Source of the DNA: a virus
DNA: 64,000 nucleotides
Direction: 5' to 3' (one strand)
Virus record (IMG/VR): IMGVR_UViG_3300036861_000632
Location: 1-64,000 of that record
Shown here in pieces: positions 36,125 to 45,585 of the stretch; within the stretch, counting starts at the first letter, position 1, and the number at the start of each line of letters is the position of its first letter. The notes under the pieces are model-generated. The model saw only the letters and a list, made by a program, of their open reading frames with translations, had not been told where the DNA came from and did no database searches. Both the position numbers and the translations under genes were made by a program.

Positions 36125-36870
36125 AGCTTCAAAATCCCTTCCATCGGACAAACCTGCGCGGCCACATCACCAAACTGTTTGAGCAGCATCTCGGTCTGTG
36201 ATGGAATCACGGTATCGGGCATGTGTCGCCCGCGAGTCTTACCATAGAGTCGCATGGCCAGACCACACAGAATTATCTCCAGCTTGGCATCGGTCAGTTC
36301 CGAAGTGACCCGGTGGGCATCGGCGATCAACCCCGTCTCATACTGGTCAATGTCGCGCGGTTCCGGCCGCTTGAGGATTTGGTCCACGGTGCGAATAAGC
36401 ACGACGGCGCGGTTCATCTCGCTGGGCGTCATGCGGCTGCCATCGCCCTTTTCCCAGATGGCCGGCGGAAGCTCCTCCACGAGCCGCGCCGTGCCCAGGA
36501 TGATCTTCTTTGGGTTCACCAGCGAGTAGAATTGCTTGCGGTAATCGCCGCGCTCGCGATGGTTGGCGTCGAGTTCAAGGTTCTCCTGCCGGAACCATTT
36601 GCAGAGCCAATAGTCGGGGTCGGGATCGTCCACGAGCAGGCGCGCGGATTGGAGCGCCGTGATTGGAAGATCGGTGTCGGCCTTGAGCCAGCGCGAGAAG
36701 TTCGCCGCCTGATCTTTGAGGAAGCCACCCGCGCGCCCGTGCAACTCGGCCTGATAATCGAGTTGGACCCACAAGCCGATGAAGATGTGCGTGGCCATCG
36801 GCTCATTGCCGATCCGGGCGACGAGGTTTTGGAACGACGGATGGGATTGGAAATCACGAGGGAGATTCAT
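36121..36870 (-). CDS. Unknown phage protein
   Basis: 249 aa from the ATG at 36870, overlapping the upstream gene by 17 bp. Helical, with 'NEPMATHIFIGLWVQLDYQ' and 'WLCKWFRQENLELD' segments. No motif seen. It immediately precedes the DNA methyltransferase, to which it is coupled, so a DNA-related role is possible. Confidence 0.55.
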   Translation of the reverse strand: MNLPRDFQSHPSFQNLVARIGNEPMATHIFIGLWVQLDYQAELHGRAGGFLKDQAANFSRWLKADTDLPITALQSARLLVDDPDPDYWLCKWFRQENLELDANHRERGDYRKQFYSLVNPKKIILGTARLVEELPPAIWEKGDGSRMTPSEMNRAVVLIRTVDQILKRPEPRDIDQYETGLIADAHRVTSELTDAKLEIILCGLAMRLYGKTRGRHMPDTVIPSQTEMLLKQFGDVAAQVCPMEGILKL

Positions 36871-37099
36871 CTCTGAGGTTCCTTGCTTCTGACGTGTCGT
36901 GGCCTTCCTGCCGAAATATCTCGACGAGTTCCATCCCGCAATAGATGGCGTGCTCGAATAGAATCTGGATGCCGCCAAGCTGAAGCGAGTCGAGGCGGTG
37001 CGCCTTGCCGATTTCAAACGCCTTCTTGCGGGCGTGATCCTCCGCCCATTGCCGGAATTTCTCCTTTGGAACCTTGAATTTTTCTTGCGATGCCTTCAT
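36854..37099 (-). CDS. Small helical protein
   Basis: 81 aa, very basic N-terminus (KASQEKFKVPKEKFRQWAED), then a helix with 'LDSLQLGGIQILFEHAIYC'. Coupled upstream by ATGA (37099-37096). Unknown. Confidence 0.55.
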   Translation of the reverse strand: MKASQEKFKVPKEKFRQWAEDHARKKAFEIGKAHRLDSLQLGGIQILFEHAIYCGMELVEIFRQEGHDTSEARNLRDESPS

Positions 37100-37383
37100 G
37101 TCAAAATTTTATGGGTTAGTAGTTCGCTAGTAATTGGAGCGCGTTTCCTCCGCTGATAGAACACGGCCACGTCGGATACTCCAAGCTGCCGGGCAATCGC
37201 CATGTTCGTCTTGCGCCAATCCACGGCGGCCCACAGCGCGCGGCGGGTCAGCTTGGCTCCGGTGAGTCCATATTTAACAAGGTGAACCAAGCAGTAAACA
37301 CCGCCCGCGTAAGCCTCGTTCGGGCAAAGGACGCACAGCCCGGCGGCCCGGTGTCTCAACTGGTAGTCCTGCTGGCGGCTCAC
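37096..37383 (-). CDS. Phage protein with zinc-ribbon-like N-terminus and HTH
   Basis: 95 aa from a GTG at 37383 (GTGA with the previous stop). 'AGLCVLCPNEAYAGGVYCLVH' is split by a C-x2-C...C-x2-H pattern, a zinc site. 'ALWAAVDWRKTNMAIARQLGVSDVAVFYQRRKR' is split over a helix-turn-helix whose recognition helix follows the Gly-Val turn. Such proteins are common in phages and probably bind DNA as small regulators. Confidence 0.7.
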   Translation of the reverse strand: MSRQQDYQLRHRAAGLCVLCPNEAYAGGVYCLVHLVKYGLTGAKLTRRALWAAVDWRKTNMAIARQLGVSDVAVFYQRRKRAPITSELLTHKILT

Positions 37384-40300
37384 AACTCAACTCCGTGGTT
37401 CATTACCAGCCAGAATCGCTCATCGGTATCCGCTGAGAGCACGGTGATGTCCTGCGCCACGACAATCTGCGGGTCGGTCTTCTCGACGTGAATGGTTTCG
37501 CCGACGTTGCCGTTGCCATCGAGCGGGCCTTCCGTGCCGCCCGTGCCGGCGGAGACAGCGCCGACCTTGCGTTCATAGCTGGAAGTCCAGTCATCCGTGA
37601 GCCGCGTCCAGAACGGGCGCGGAAACAGGAAGCATTGCTGCTCGCCGCGTGAGATGACGGCGAGGTTTAGCACTTCGCTCAAGGCCCATTGGTGCCACGT
37701 TTCATCGTCGGGGCCATCGGTGAAGGTGAGCACGGCGGAGGCCCACTGGCCGGCTGGTGAAGTTGTGACTGGGTTTCCAGATGTGAACGCATTGCTGGTG
37801 AGGTCTTGTATTCCTGCCCAATTCGGAACGAAGTTCACCGTCCTGAGATCGTAATTTCCAAACCCGGCTTGAAATGCAACGTAGCCGAACCCACCGGCAC
37901 CAGAAACAATTTGGTGTGGGCCGTGATAGTCAGAGTTGTCAATTGCCAGATATGCGGCGGCCATCAAATGCTCGCGCGGAAAGTCCAGCCGGTCAGTGAT
38001 GTTCCAAATTTCCGGGCGCGAGTTGACAAGATTGGACCCACGCACTTTCCACATGGCTGAATCTGAATCGGCAGCGACCGCGAAAACGAGCAGCTTGGTG
38101 AAACGGGTCAGCGATATTTCATCATCAAACAGGAGGATGGCTCGCGCTGGATAGGCTTCATGCCCGTAAGTCTCGCCGGCTGGCGGTGATGTGATCGTGA
38201 TGGCGGGCCGTGTCACTTCGTCGTAATCGCCGCCCTTGGTGGATGGCAGGCTGACCATGCGGCCATTGCTGCCGCTGAACTTGAAGGTGAATCCAGCGGT
38301 CAATGTTTGGATGCCATCGTTGGCGGTAACAGCCGTGCCGGTGTAGCCCCATCCGCCATCGGTGACAATGAACCTGCCGCGGTGTGTGCCCGGCCACGCG
38401 CCATTCCTGCCCACCCGGCCGGCGCGAAACAGAGAGCCATTAAGAGAGTCCAGCACGCGCTCCACGGCATCGGTTCGCAGCGCCCCGACTTCATCGTAGT
38501 AGTCGGTCGGCAGTGACCCGCTGACCGATACAGCTTGGTTGAAGTTGAATGGTTCAACTTCCACATCCGCAGCCTTCTCCAAGTATGCGAGTGATAGCGG
38601 ACGGCAGACTTCCGTGTAATCGAATTCAACCGCGAGGTCCAAGTCGTCAAGGAACTGCTCCATTGCCGTTCCTACATCCTCGATTGTCACCCATCGGATG
38701 TTTCCGTAAACGGCGCGCAAATCAACCTCAACGCAACCTCCGGGCAGGTTGAGCGTCGAAAAGAAATCAGCGCCGCGATCCCGGTTGTAGCTGTTCTGTG
38801 GAGCCTTGAAGTGGGCGATACCCTTCCGCCCGTGCTCGAAGCGGTCCAATTCGGAGAAGTCAACCGAACAGGCCGCATTCCCGCTGAAGGTCAAATCCCA
38901 ATGCGCAGAGATTGTGCCGGGTGGAATCAACGTCTGACTCGTCACGCTCAGACCGCCAACCGCCCCCATCTTCGCCACGATGACTTGGATTTCATTCTTC
39001 AAGTCAAACTTCGCCAGTTCATCCGGGTCGAAATCGTCCATCGTCTTGATCGGGATGCCCAGCAGTTCGCAGAGCAGTTCCATGTTCGACCCGGACTCGA
39101 ACACGGCGAAGGCGTTCATGGGGATCGGGACTTCCGTGCCGCCGTTGGCGACGCCGTGAAAGCCGGTCGCATCCGCCGTCACGCCCCACTTGGAACTGGT
39201 GTCGAGCGAGACGTAGGTGAAGTTGTCCGGCGTGGGTTCGATGAGGAACTTGATGAACCGCCAGTCGAGCACCTGACCCGTCTTGCGCGCGTTGATCTCA
39301 CGGGCGATGGCGTTGTAGTGCTCGGCACAGAGCGCCATTGATTCGGGCGCGGGTGAATAATTGGTGGGCAGTTCTGTGGCCGCAAAGCCGACACGGTAAA
39401 GATTGTAGAACAGGATGTTCTCGGTCGCGCCGATGTAGGGTGCCAGCAGTGTGAACACATCGTTGTGATGCACCATGATCGAATCGTTGAACTTGGTGAG
39501 TTCTTCGCCGCGAATGCGTTTGAGGATTTGGTACGGGCTACGGCTCAACCGCAGCGGGTTTGCTTTGAAGTCGAGTGAGAAGTCCCTGCCGTCCCATTGC
39601 TCGACGTAACCGCGACAGGGATGCCGGTGATATTTCGGCAGATGGAACGCGGCGCGTCCGGCGTCGGTTTGCAATTCCCCCCAACCGTGGCCGCGGAAGG
39701 TGATCTTGCCTTTGCGCGTGAAGAACTCGCCGTTGATTCCGTCAAGGTTGACCGGGTGAAGGGTGCCTTGCTCAAACACCGCTCCCGTCACGGGCCGGTG
39801 GGCGTAAAGCTTGAACGCGCCGGTTGAGCCGTCTTGGTTCCAGGCGGAGAAAAGGAAGCCGTAACCGTTTACCGTGGTGTCGATTTCAAACGCATCGGCC
39901 AGCACGCTTTCCGTGTAGCGCAACACGAGGCCGGATGGGGTCATGCGGAGCGATTTGTCAGTGTATCCGCTGTACGCTGAGTTCTGTGGACCGCCACGGA
40001 CGCCGAAGTGTTCCAAAGTCGCCAGCAAGGTCGCAACCGTTGTCGATTGCGGCGTGGTGATCGGCAGTGCTCCGCCATTCGTGCCCGTGTAGTAAGTGCG
40101 GGCGACGCCACGAAGTTCGTAAACGTCCGCCGATACTGGAACTGCCGTGTCGCCGGGAATCAGATGGTAGGTGCGATTCTGCGTCGTGGTCGCCCGCACG
40201 ATTGGCCCGCCGATGAAGCGGCGCGAGGAATTGGAGAGAGCATAATCGGCTGTCGTCGTGAGTCGCCAGTAATCGGGGTTTTGCAATGGCGGTTTGTTCA

Positions 40301-41834
40301 GGCTCGCCTGCATGGCTTCCCAGTAAAGTTCGTGGTCGAAAACGACTGCGCCGAGGCCGTAATTGATGACCGAACTCCAATCTTCCACGGCGACCGGATT
40401 GCCCTCGAATATAGCCGACTCCAGCAAATAGGGTGAAGTGATGTCCAGCACGACCGCAGGAACGTCATTGCCGCGCTTGAGCAGGTTGGTGGACAGCGAA
40501 ATCAAATCGACGTGCGAGTAGAGCGCGTCCGGCGGGTAGCTCAACTTGAGCGGCCCGCTCGCATCCGCAACCACGGTGATGCCCTTGGCCGCGAAGTCGG
40601 CCACGATAGTTTCGTAGCCGTTGAACGTCACCTTCTCGAAGATCGTGCGCTTCGTGCCCGTCGGATAACCTTCCACGTCGGCCGCGAGCACCTTGGCCAG
40701 AAGCAGGTCGCCCTTGTGATGAATCAGGTCGCCAATCAACGTCGCCGGATTGTCCGCCGCGCCGAATTGCGGGTTGGCCGGGCCGCAATCGGTTTGCTCG
40801 TGTTCATCCTCGAAGAAATACGCCCGCTTGATCGTGTTGTCGGGCGGTTGATTCTGGCCGGTGTTGGTGAAGTGCTTGCACCATTGGCCGAGGATTTGCG
40901 GGTTGGCCAGATTGTTCGCCCACGAGGAACCACTGACTGAGTTAGGGCCGGGCCACCAGAACGAACGCGGATCGCCCGGCTCGAACAACCAGAAGTAGGG
41001 CAACTGCAACCGGGCGTTCTGGCCGTCGGGATCGCGCCGCACGCACATGCAGCGGAGCGGCGGCAGGTCGAACACGAGCGCGCCGAATTGCACCGTCAGC
41101 TTGAACAGCGACAGGTTGTGGACCCGGAAGAAGTTGTACTTGGTCCACGCGGAATCGCATTCCCAAGTGCCGTCTTCTTCAAGGCCGTCCACGATGATCT
41201 CGGCCACGGCGAAGTTGTGGCGGCGTTCCGCCTGGCCATAAACTTTGACCGGCCAATCGGATACAGGTTCGCCCGCGAACTGCTGCCGGAAATAATAGGG
41301 CACCGGCTCGTCATCGGCCTCGCCCTGGAACTCGACGTAGTGCGCCTCCAGTGAATCATCGAACGTCAGGGTGGTATCCGTGATGGCGAGATGCCGGTCT
41401 TCGTCGTGTTCGATGACGTTGGCCGCGGCGGCGAGGGCCGTGAAGGGAGCGTGATCGTAACTGCGACCGAGATAGGGCGGCACGTAGGGAACGGCGTCCT
41501 GATTGTCAACATCGGTGCGGTCCACTCCGCCCCAGTTGACCGGCACGGTGTTGAGCACGGCATAGCCCGGAAAGGCCGTCGCGTAAAGGGTTGGCTTTCC
41601 GTTCAGGAAGAAGAAGTTCTTGCCGAGCAAATCAGCCGGCAATCGAGCGCAACGAAGCTTGTCCGAGCTTGTGGCGAACCCGCCGCTGATGGCATCGAAG
41701 TAGGTGGTGGGTTGAGCAACAGCCGGCGACAGCCCAAACAGCAGCTTGGCCAGCTTGTCGTTCAACTCGCGCACGAGCAGGTTCATCCGCACGTAGTCGG
41801 GGCGTTCTCCGCCGGTGAGGTAGGCGATGCTCAC
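37380..41834 (-). CDS. Very large virion protein (tail/adsorption apparatus)
   Basis: 1484 aa, the largest product of the window, coupled by ATGA to the preceding 827-aa protein. Beta-rich, with many aromatic and Asp/Gly-Tyr segments, and no enzymatic motif that I recognise. Size and coupling suggest the distal tail part (central fibre, baseplate or wedge component). It could also have depolymerase activity, but I see no signature for that. Confidence 0.65.
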   Translation of the reverse strand: MSIAYLTGGERPDYVRMNLLVRELNDKLAKLLFGLSPAVAQPTTYFDAISGGFATSSDKLRCARLPADLLGKNFFFLNGKPTLYATAFPGYAVLNTVPVNWGGVDRTDVDNQDAVPYVPPYLGRSYDHAPFTALAAAANVIEHDEDRHLAITDTTLTFDDSLEAHYVEFQGEADDEPVPYYFRQQFAGEPVSDWPVKVYGQAERRHNFAVAEIIVDGLEEDGTWECDSAWTKYNFFRVHNLSLFKLTVQFGALVFDLPPLRCMCVRRDPDGQNARLQLPYFWLFEPGDPRSFWWPGPNSVSGSSWANNLANPQILGQWCKHFTNTGQNQPPDNTIKRAYFFEDEHEQTDCGPANPQFGAADNPATLIGDLIHHKGDLLLAKVLAADVEGYPTGTKRTIFEKVTFNGYETIVADFAAKGITVVADASGPLKLSYPPDALYSHVDLISLSTNLLKRGNDVPAVVLDITSPYLLESAIFEGNPVAVEDWSSVINYGLGAVVFDHELYWEAMQASLNKPPLQNPDYWRLTTTADYALSNSSRRFIGGPIVRATTTQNRTYHLIPGDTAVPVSADVYELRGVARTYYTGTNGGALPITTPQSTTVATLLATLEHFGVRGGPQNSAYSGYTDKSLRMTPSGLVLRYTESVLADAFEIDTTVNGYGFLFSAWNQDGSTGAFKLYAHRPVTGAVFEQGTLHPVNLDGINGEFFTRKGKITFRGHGWGELQTDAGRAAFHLPKYHRHPCRGYVEQWDGRDFSLDFKANPLRLSRSPYQILKRIRGEELTKFNDSIMVHHNDVFTLLAPYIGATENILFYNLYRVGFAATELPTNYSPAPESMALCAEHYNAIAREINARKTGQVLDWRFIKFLIEPTPDNFTYVSLDTSSKWGVTADATGFHGVANGGTEVPIPMNAFAVFESGSNMELLCELLGIPIKTMDDFDPDELAKFDLKNEIQVIVAKMGAVGGLSVTSQTLIPPGTISAHWDLTFSGNAACSVDFSELDRFEHGRKGIAHFKAPQNSYNRDRGADFFSTLNLPGGCVEVDLRAVYGNIRWVTIEDVGTAMEQFLDDLDLAVEFDYTEVCRPLSLAYLEKAADVEVEPFNFNQAVSVSGSLPTDYYDEVGALRTDAVERVLDSLNGSLFRAGRVGRNGAWPGTHRGRFIVTDGGWGYTGTAVTANDGIQTLTAGFTFKFSGSNGRMVSLPSTKGGDYDEVTRPAITITSPPAGETYGHEAYPARAILLFDDEISLTRFTKLLVFAVAADSDSAMWKVRGSNLVNSRPEIWNITDRLDFPREHLMAAAYLAIDNSDYHGPHQIVSGAGGFGYVAFQAGFGNYDLRTVNFVPNWAGIQDLTSNAFTSGNPVTTSPAGQWASAVLTFTDGPDDETWHQWALSEVLNLAVISRGEQQCFLFPRPFWTRLTDDWTSSYERKVGAVSAGTGGTEGPLDGNGNVGETIHVEKTDPQIVVAQDITVLSADTDERFWLVMNHGVEL

Positions 41835-44314
41835 GGCAACCAGATGGGTTCTTGTTCCACCGCCGCCGATGCCCCCAGCCGCACGAGAATCAGCTTGATC
41901 GCATCGTCCTCGATCTCTTGCAGGGCCGTGCCCACGCTGGGCGTGCCGTCCGCCGCGAGATAGCCGGTGCCATCCGGCCCGCGTCCAATCGGATCGTTCG
42001 CCTCAATCGGGCCTTGGACTTGGGCCAACGCTTCGCCGTGGTCAATCGTCGGAATCGTCGCATCGGACGGCTCCTGATGCCGCGTCGTGACGCCCGCGAA
42101 GATCGTGTGATCCGGCGTCGTGTTGGCCGGAAGCACGGGGCGGCTTTCGCGGTCAGTTTCTTCCTCCTCCGGCAGCTTGCGCTTTTTCCATAGTGGTACA
42201 CCGACCAGCAACTTCGTATCCGCATCCCCATCCTTGAGCGTGACGTGCTTTGTCGGCGTCTGCGTCAGGCCGATGAACCCACGGAAGGCATTCGTCAGCG
42301 TCTTGCGCGCCTTCGAGTCCTGATTCAACGCCGCCGCCGTCAGCTTGTGAATGTTGGCCGTCGCGCGAAGTTGCTCCTGTCCGGGCAACAGCGTGTTCAA
42401 CCGCGAGGTCCGGTCAAGATGTCGTTCCGGCACGTAGGTAGCACGCGGTTTCTCGGATGTGAACTGAACCGTCTCCTGCCCGCCATCCGGGGACACTTGC
42501 ACGACGATCCGGTCCATCTGCGTCGTCAACGCCGTGCCCGCCGGATAATTGCCGCTCTCATCCGGCGTCGGGTAGTTGACGTGCCGGCCACAGCGATACA
42601 CGAACTGGCCGTTGAGCAGCGCGTTGGCGATGTCTTGGGCCTTCGCGCTGGCCAGATCACCGTCCGCATAGGGAATCTCCGCCGGGATGAAGCCAACGGC
42701 CCCGGCGAACTCCGCGCACAACCCGGAGACATTCTCACAGCCATCGCGCGTGCCCACGCCCACGACGTAGCTGAATATTTCCGCCTCGAAGACGAGCGCC
42801 GCGCGCACATTGGGAATGCCAATCGTGGGTCGCGCCTTGAACACCGCGTAGCCATCAATGAGATCCACCAAATCCTCTGACCTGATGATCGGCTCGGCAA
42901 ACAGCAGGTAGCCCACCTCGCCATCGCCGCTGTCGTCGATTTGGAACTCGTGATGTTCCCACACGTCCTGAGTGTTCTTCCAGTCGGCGATCTTGAACCG
43001 TTCGGGCCGGATGGTGGCGAACAAATCCTTGCCCACCTGATAGCCCCGCACGATGGCGTAACCGTTCCCCGCGGGCGGGTCCGCGGGAAACCACGACATG
43101 AGGCCGGTGGACGGATCGTGAGTGACGGAGGCCACCATCCGGTCAGAGATCGACAGGGACTGTTGCGGGATCAGCCGGCCGTAGCCGTTGAGCAGGTTGT
43201 AATTGGACGGCACGCGGAAGGCGCGAAAGAGGATGGCGTTGATGTAGAGAGCGGCCGGCATGTCGAGCCGCGACTTGCCGGCGAATCGCCGGTAGTCATC
43301 CCAAGTGTTGTGGTTGCCGCGCAATTCCGCGTATTCCCAGACGGTAATCTCCGCCGCCCGCGCCGCCGCAAGTTGCTGCGTAATGAGCCGGTCGGGATCG
43401 TCGTCATCGCTGACGGCCGTAAAGAGCGTGCCGGCGGCATAGTTCGTTGAACCGATCGTCATGCCAGAGGTCAACTTCCCGCGAGCATAGATGTCATCCT
43501 GAAACACGTAGAAGTCATAGAAGGCTTCCCAAGCGCCGTTCCAATCCGGCACCAGATTGAGGTTGTGAACCTGGTAGCGGTTGCGTTCGCCCAGCACCCG
43601 GATGCGCGTCGGGTTGGTGGACATCGCCCCGCCATCCTCGCGATGGTCGCTCGTGGCCGGAAACGTGATCGCTGTGCCTTCGCCTTTACGGCCCCAAGTG
43701 AGATGGAAATAATCCGAGAGCGTGAACGTCAATCCCTGCTTGTCGCTCACTTCCTGCAAGGCTTGGCGCAAGGACGGCCCGCCGAGGAAGTCCAGATTGT
43801 AAACCGGCTGGTTTTGGTCGGCATGATAGGACGTGATCCAGAGGTCTTCGGTCGTCGGCGCCGAGAGCAGGAAGTTGATGATCTGCGAGGCGGTATAGGG
43901 GTCGGTCGTGAAGGTCTTGGTTAGCGTGTTGAAGTTGACCGGCAGGACGTGCCAGTAGCGGCGCGTCAGGACGCCATTAACCAGTTTGATTTCTTCCTTG
44001 TTGAACGCGCAGTAGGCACGGTCCCATTCGAGGTAGTCGCGCAGATCAACGAAGCTCAGGGTTTTGTCCTTGCCCTGCGAACTGTTCACATCCTTCACTT
44101 GCCGGCATGAACCCCAAAACGTGTGGCCGAGCAATTCGATCTTGAGGATGCTCGCTTCCGGCACGGCATCGCCCACATAGACGATCTCCGCCGTGCCCGG
44201 CTCGCTGCCCCACGCCTTCACGAACGTCGCCGACTGCGCGTAATAGACCGTGCTGACTCCGCCGCCGCCACGGTGGCCGAGGATGGGCAGGACGTTGATC
44301 TTGGCGCGGGGCAT
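41831..44314 (-). CDS. Large tail protein, possible baseplate hub
   Basis: 827 aa. The N-terminus ('GGVSTVYYAQSATFVKAWGS', then 'ILGHTFWGSCRQVKDV'-type strands) is beta-rich, and the segment 'LSFVDLRDYLEWDRAY' resembles tail hub proteins that ring the tail end. It starts two bases after an unknown 104-aa gene and is followed by the 1484-aa protein. Hub assignment is by pattern and order only. Confidence 0.6.
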   Translation of the reverse strand: MPRAKINVLPILGHRGGGGVSTVYYAQSATFVKAWGSEPGTAEIVYVGDAVPEASILKIELLGHTFWGSCRQVKDVNSSQGKDKTLSFVDLRDYLEWDRAYCAFNKEEIKLVNGVLTRRYWHVLPVNFNTLTKTFTTDPYTASQIINFLLSAPTTEDLWITSYHADQNQPVYNLDFLGGPSLRQALQEVSDKQGLTFTLSDYFHLTWGRKGEGTAITFPATSDHREDGGAMSTNPTRIRVLGERNRYQVHNLNLVPDWNGAWEAFYDFYVFQDDIYARGKLTSGMTIGSTNYAAGTLFTAVSDDDDPDRLITQQLAAARAAEITVWEYAELRGNHNTWDDYRRFAGKSRLDMPAALYINAILFRAFRVPSNYNLLNGYGRLIPQQSLSISDRMVASVTHDPSTGLMSWFPADPPAGNGYAIVRGYQVGKDLFATIRPERFKIADWKNTQDVWEHHEFQIDDSGDGEVGYLLFAEPIIRSEDLVDLIDGYAVFKARPTIGIPNVRAALVFEAEIFSYVVGVGTRDGCENVSGLCAEFAGAVGFIPAEIPYADGDLASAKAQDIANALLNGQFVYRCGRHVNYPTPDESGNYPAGTALTTQMDRIVVQVSPDGGQETVQFTSEKPRATYVPERHLDRTSRLNTLLPGQEQLRATANIHKLTAAALNQDSKARKTLTNAFRGFIGLTQTPTKHVTLKDGDADTKLLVGVPLWKKRKLPEEEETDRESRPVLPANTTPDHTIFAGVTTRHQEPSDATIPTIDHGEALAQVQGPIEANDPIGRGPDGTGYLAADGTPSVGTALQEIEDDAIKLILVRLGASAAVEQEPIWLP

Positions 44315-44316
44315 GG

Positions 44317-44631
44317 TCAGGCCGTTTTAGGCAATCGCTGAACCCAGCCCGGATGGGCGTTGTGGCCACGGAACCGCGTGGCGATGAAGTTGTGCGAATT
44401 CCGAAAGTGATTCGGAGTATATGCGCCTTTCTTTTTTGCCTTCATCATTCTGGTCAGCTTGTTCGCGTATTCCGCCTTCGCCGCCTTCACCTTGAGAATC
44501 GCCTCGCGCCGGTTTGGCTCAGGTATCCTGCTGCAATCAATCACCACGCCGTAGTAATCCTCCAGCCGCCACGCCCACTTGCCAGTACTAAGCTGGCGGA
44601 CGATACCGCGAACTTCAGTTGGTTCACTCAT
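44317..44631 (-). CDS. Small basic protein, unknown
   Basis: 104 aa with a strongly basic helix ('KAAKAEYANKLTRMMKAKKK') in the middle. No motif. ATGA links it to a possible mini-gene upstream (44628-44631). Its stop is two bases from the start of the hub-like gene. Confidence 0.55.
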   Translation of the reverse strand: MSEPTEVRGIVRQLSTGKWAWRLEDYYGVVIDCSRIPEPNRREAILKVKAAKAEYANKLTRMMKAKKKGAYTPNHFRNSHNFIATRFRGHNAHPGWVQRLPKTA

Positions 44632-44714
44632 TCAATGGGCGGTTGCATTTCTATCGAATACCCGTTCTTTAGGCCGCTTGCAATCTCGGCGTCAAGTTGC
44701 TCCAACAAAGTCAA
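44628..44714 (-). CDS. Possible mini-gene, 28 codons
   Basis: Between the VRR-NUC gene and the next, a short frame from a TTG at 44714 reads 'TLLEQLDAEIASGLKNGYSI' and on to a stop overlapping the next ATG (ATGA). Composition is protein-like and it explains an otherwise unused 60-bp gap, but the TTG start is weak. Confidence 0.35.
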   Translation of the reverse strand: MTLLEQLDAEIASGLKNGYSIEMQPPIE

Positions 44715-45069
44715 GGAACTCTTGGAACGAGTAAACCACGCGATGCTTATGCTCTAAGGCCAGCAGAACGTGCCGCGTGATGGCTTGGTCTTTTGTAAGC
44801 TTGGCACCGCGCCGCTTCACCTCAACCCAATAGACAACACCACCGGGAGCCGCACAGATAAAATCGCAGACCCCGCTTTGGGTCGTCGTCGCCTGATCCA
44901 TGCGCGAATGCACGGCATACCAGCGGCGTCTCTGCAACTCGGCCGCGATTTGCTCATGCAGCTTGGATTCTCGCTCGCAGCCCTCTTTCGCGGCAACCGG
45001 CTGTCCACGATTTGTCTTGGCCAGTTGCCGGGCTTGCATGGCCTCGAATTGGGCGGGGGAGATTCCCAT
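44692..45069 (-). CDS. VRR-NUC nuclease
   Basis: 125 aa. The PD-(D/E)XK fold of the VRR-NUC type is readable: a conserved Glu ('ESKLHEQIAAEL', Glu34), 'QSGVCDFICA' with Asp69, 'VYWVEVKRRGAKLTKDQ' with Glu83, Lys85 and Gln95. Such phage nucleases act on branched or single-strand/double-strand junction DNA during recombination or late processing. It lies at the end of the recombination gene block. Confidence 0.88.
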   Translation of the reverse strand: MGISPAQFEAMQARQLAKTNRGQPVAAKEGCERESKLHEQIAAELQRRRWYAVHSRMDQATTTQSGVCDFICAAPGGVVYWVEVKRRGAKLTKDQAITRHVLLALEHKHRVVYSFQEFLDFVGAT

Positions 45070-45072
45070 TTA

Positions 45073-45276
45073 TTATTTAGAGCTTAGATGCCACTGGCTA
45101 CAGTAGTAACACAGGTAAACCCTGAATGCTCTGACGCTACAGTCAGGCTCAGAGAGAATCCGCGCAGCCCGGACGTTGGCCGCTTCAGCGGTCTTGAAGC
45201 AGACCTTTTTGGTTGGTCCACATCTAAGAAACTGCGCGCTTTTTTGCTCGTTCTTCCATTTTACGTTACCGCGCAT
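45073..45276 (-). CDS. Small zinc-type protein
   Basis: 67 aa. Cys-x-x-Cys in 'YLCYYCSQWHLSS' at the C-terminus and two earlier Cys (about residues 19 and 26). The C-terminal phrase CxxCxxWHLt is common in small phage proteins. Function unknown. Confidence 0.6.
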   Translation of the reverse strand: MRGNVKWKNEQKSAQFLRCGPTKKVCFKTAEAANVRAARILSEPDCSVRAFRVYLCYYCSQWHLSSK

Positions 45277-45288
45277 GGCAATGCCTTG

Positions 45289-45585
45289 TCATTGGCAGGC
45301 CCGGTCACGCTTTGTGTATTTTCTAGGTTCTTCGTATTCGCTCGCATGAGTCCACGACCACCAGACCTTGCCGGTGCGGTCGGTATATTTGAGCAGCGCA
45401 CACCGTCCGCGACGGTAGAGCTTTTCGATTTCTACCACCGTGCCGGATTTGATGACGACACCCGGCTTGAACAGGTCGTCATCCTCATTGCCGCGCCGAA
45501 GATAAAACATCGAGTCTTTCTCGACCTGCCACCGCCCGATGCGCTTGGCGTCTCTCAGGTCTTGCATTGTTATCTTTGTTCTCAC
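45289..45585 (-). CDS. Small beta-rich protein, unknown
   Basis: 98 aa from a GTG at 45585 (GTGA with the nuclease stop); an ATG at 45567 is the alternative. 'FKPGVVIKSGTVVEIEKLYR' followed by 'CALLKYTDRTGKVWWSW' suggests an SH3-like or KOW-like small barrel. Unknown function. Confidence 0.55.
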   Translation of the reverse strand: MRTKITMQDLRDAKRIGRWQVEKDSMFYLRRGNEDDDLFKPGVVIKSGTVVEIEKLYRRGRCALLKYTDRTGKVWWSWTHASEYEEPRKYTKRDRACQ

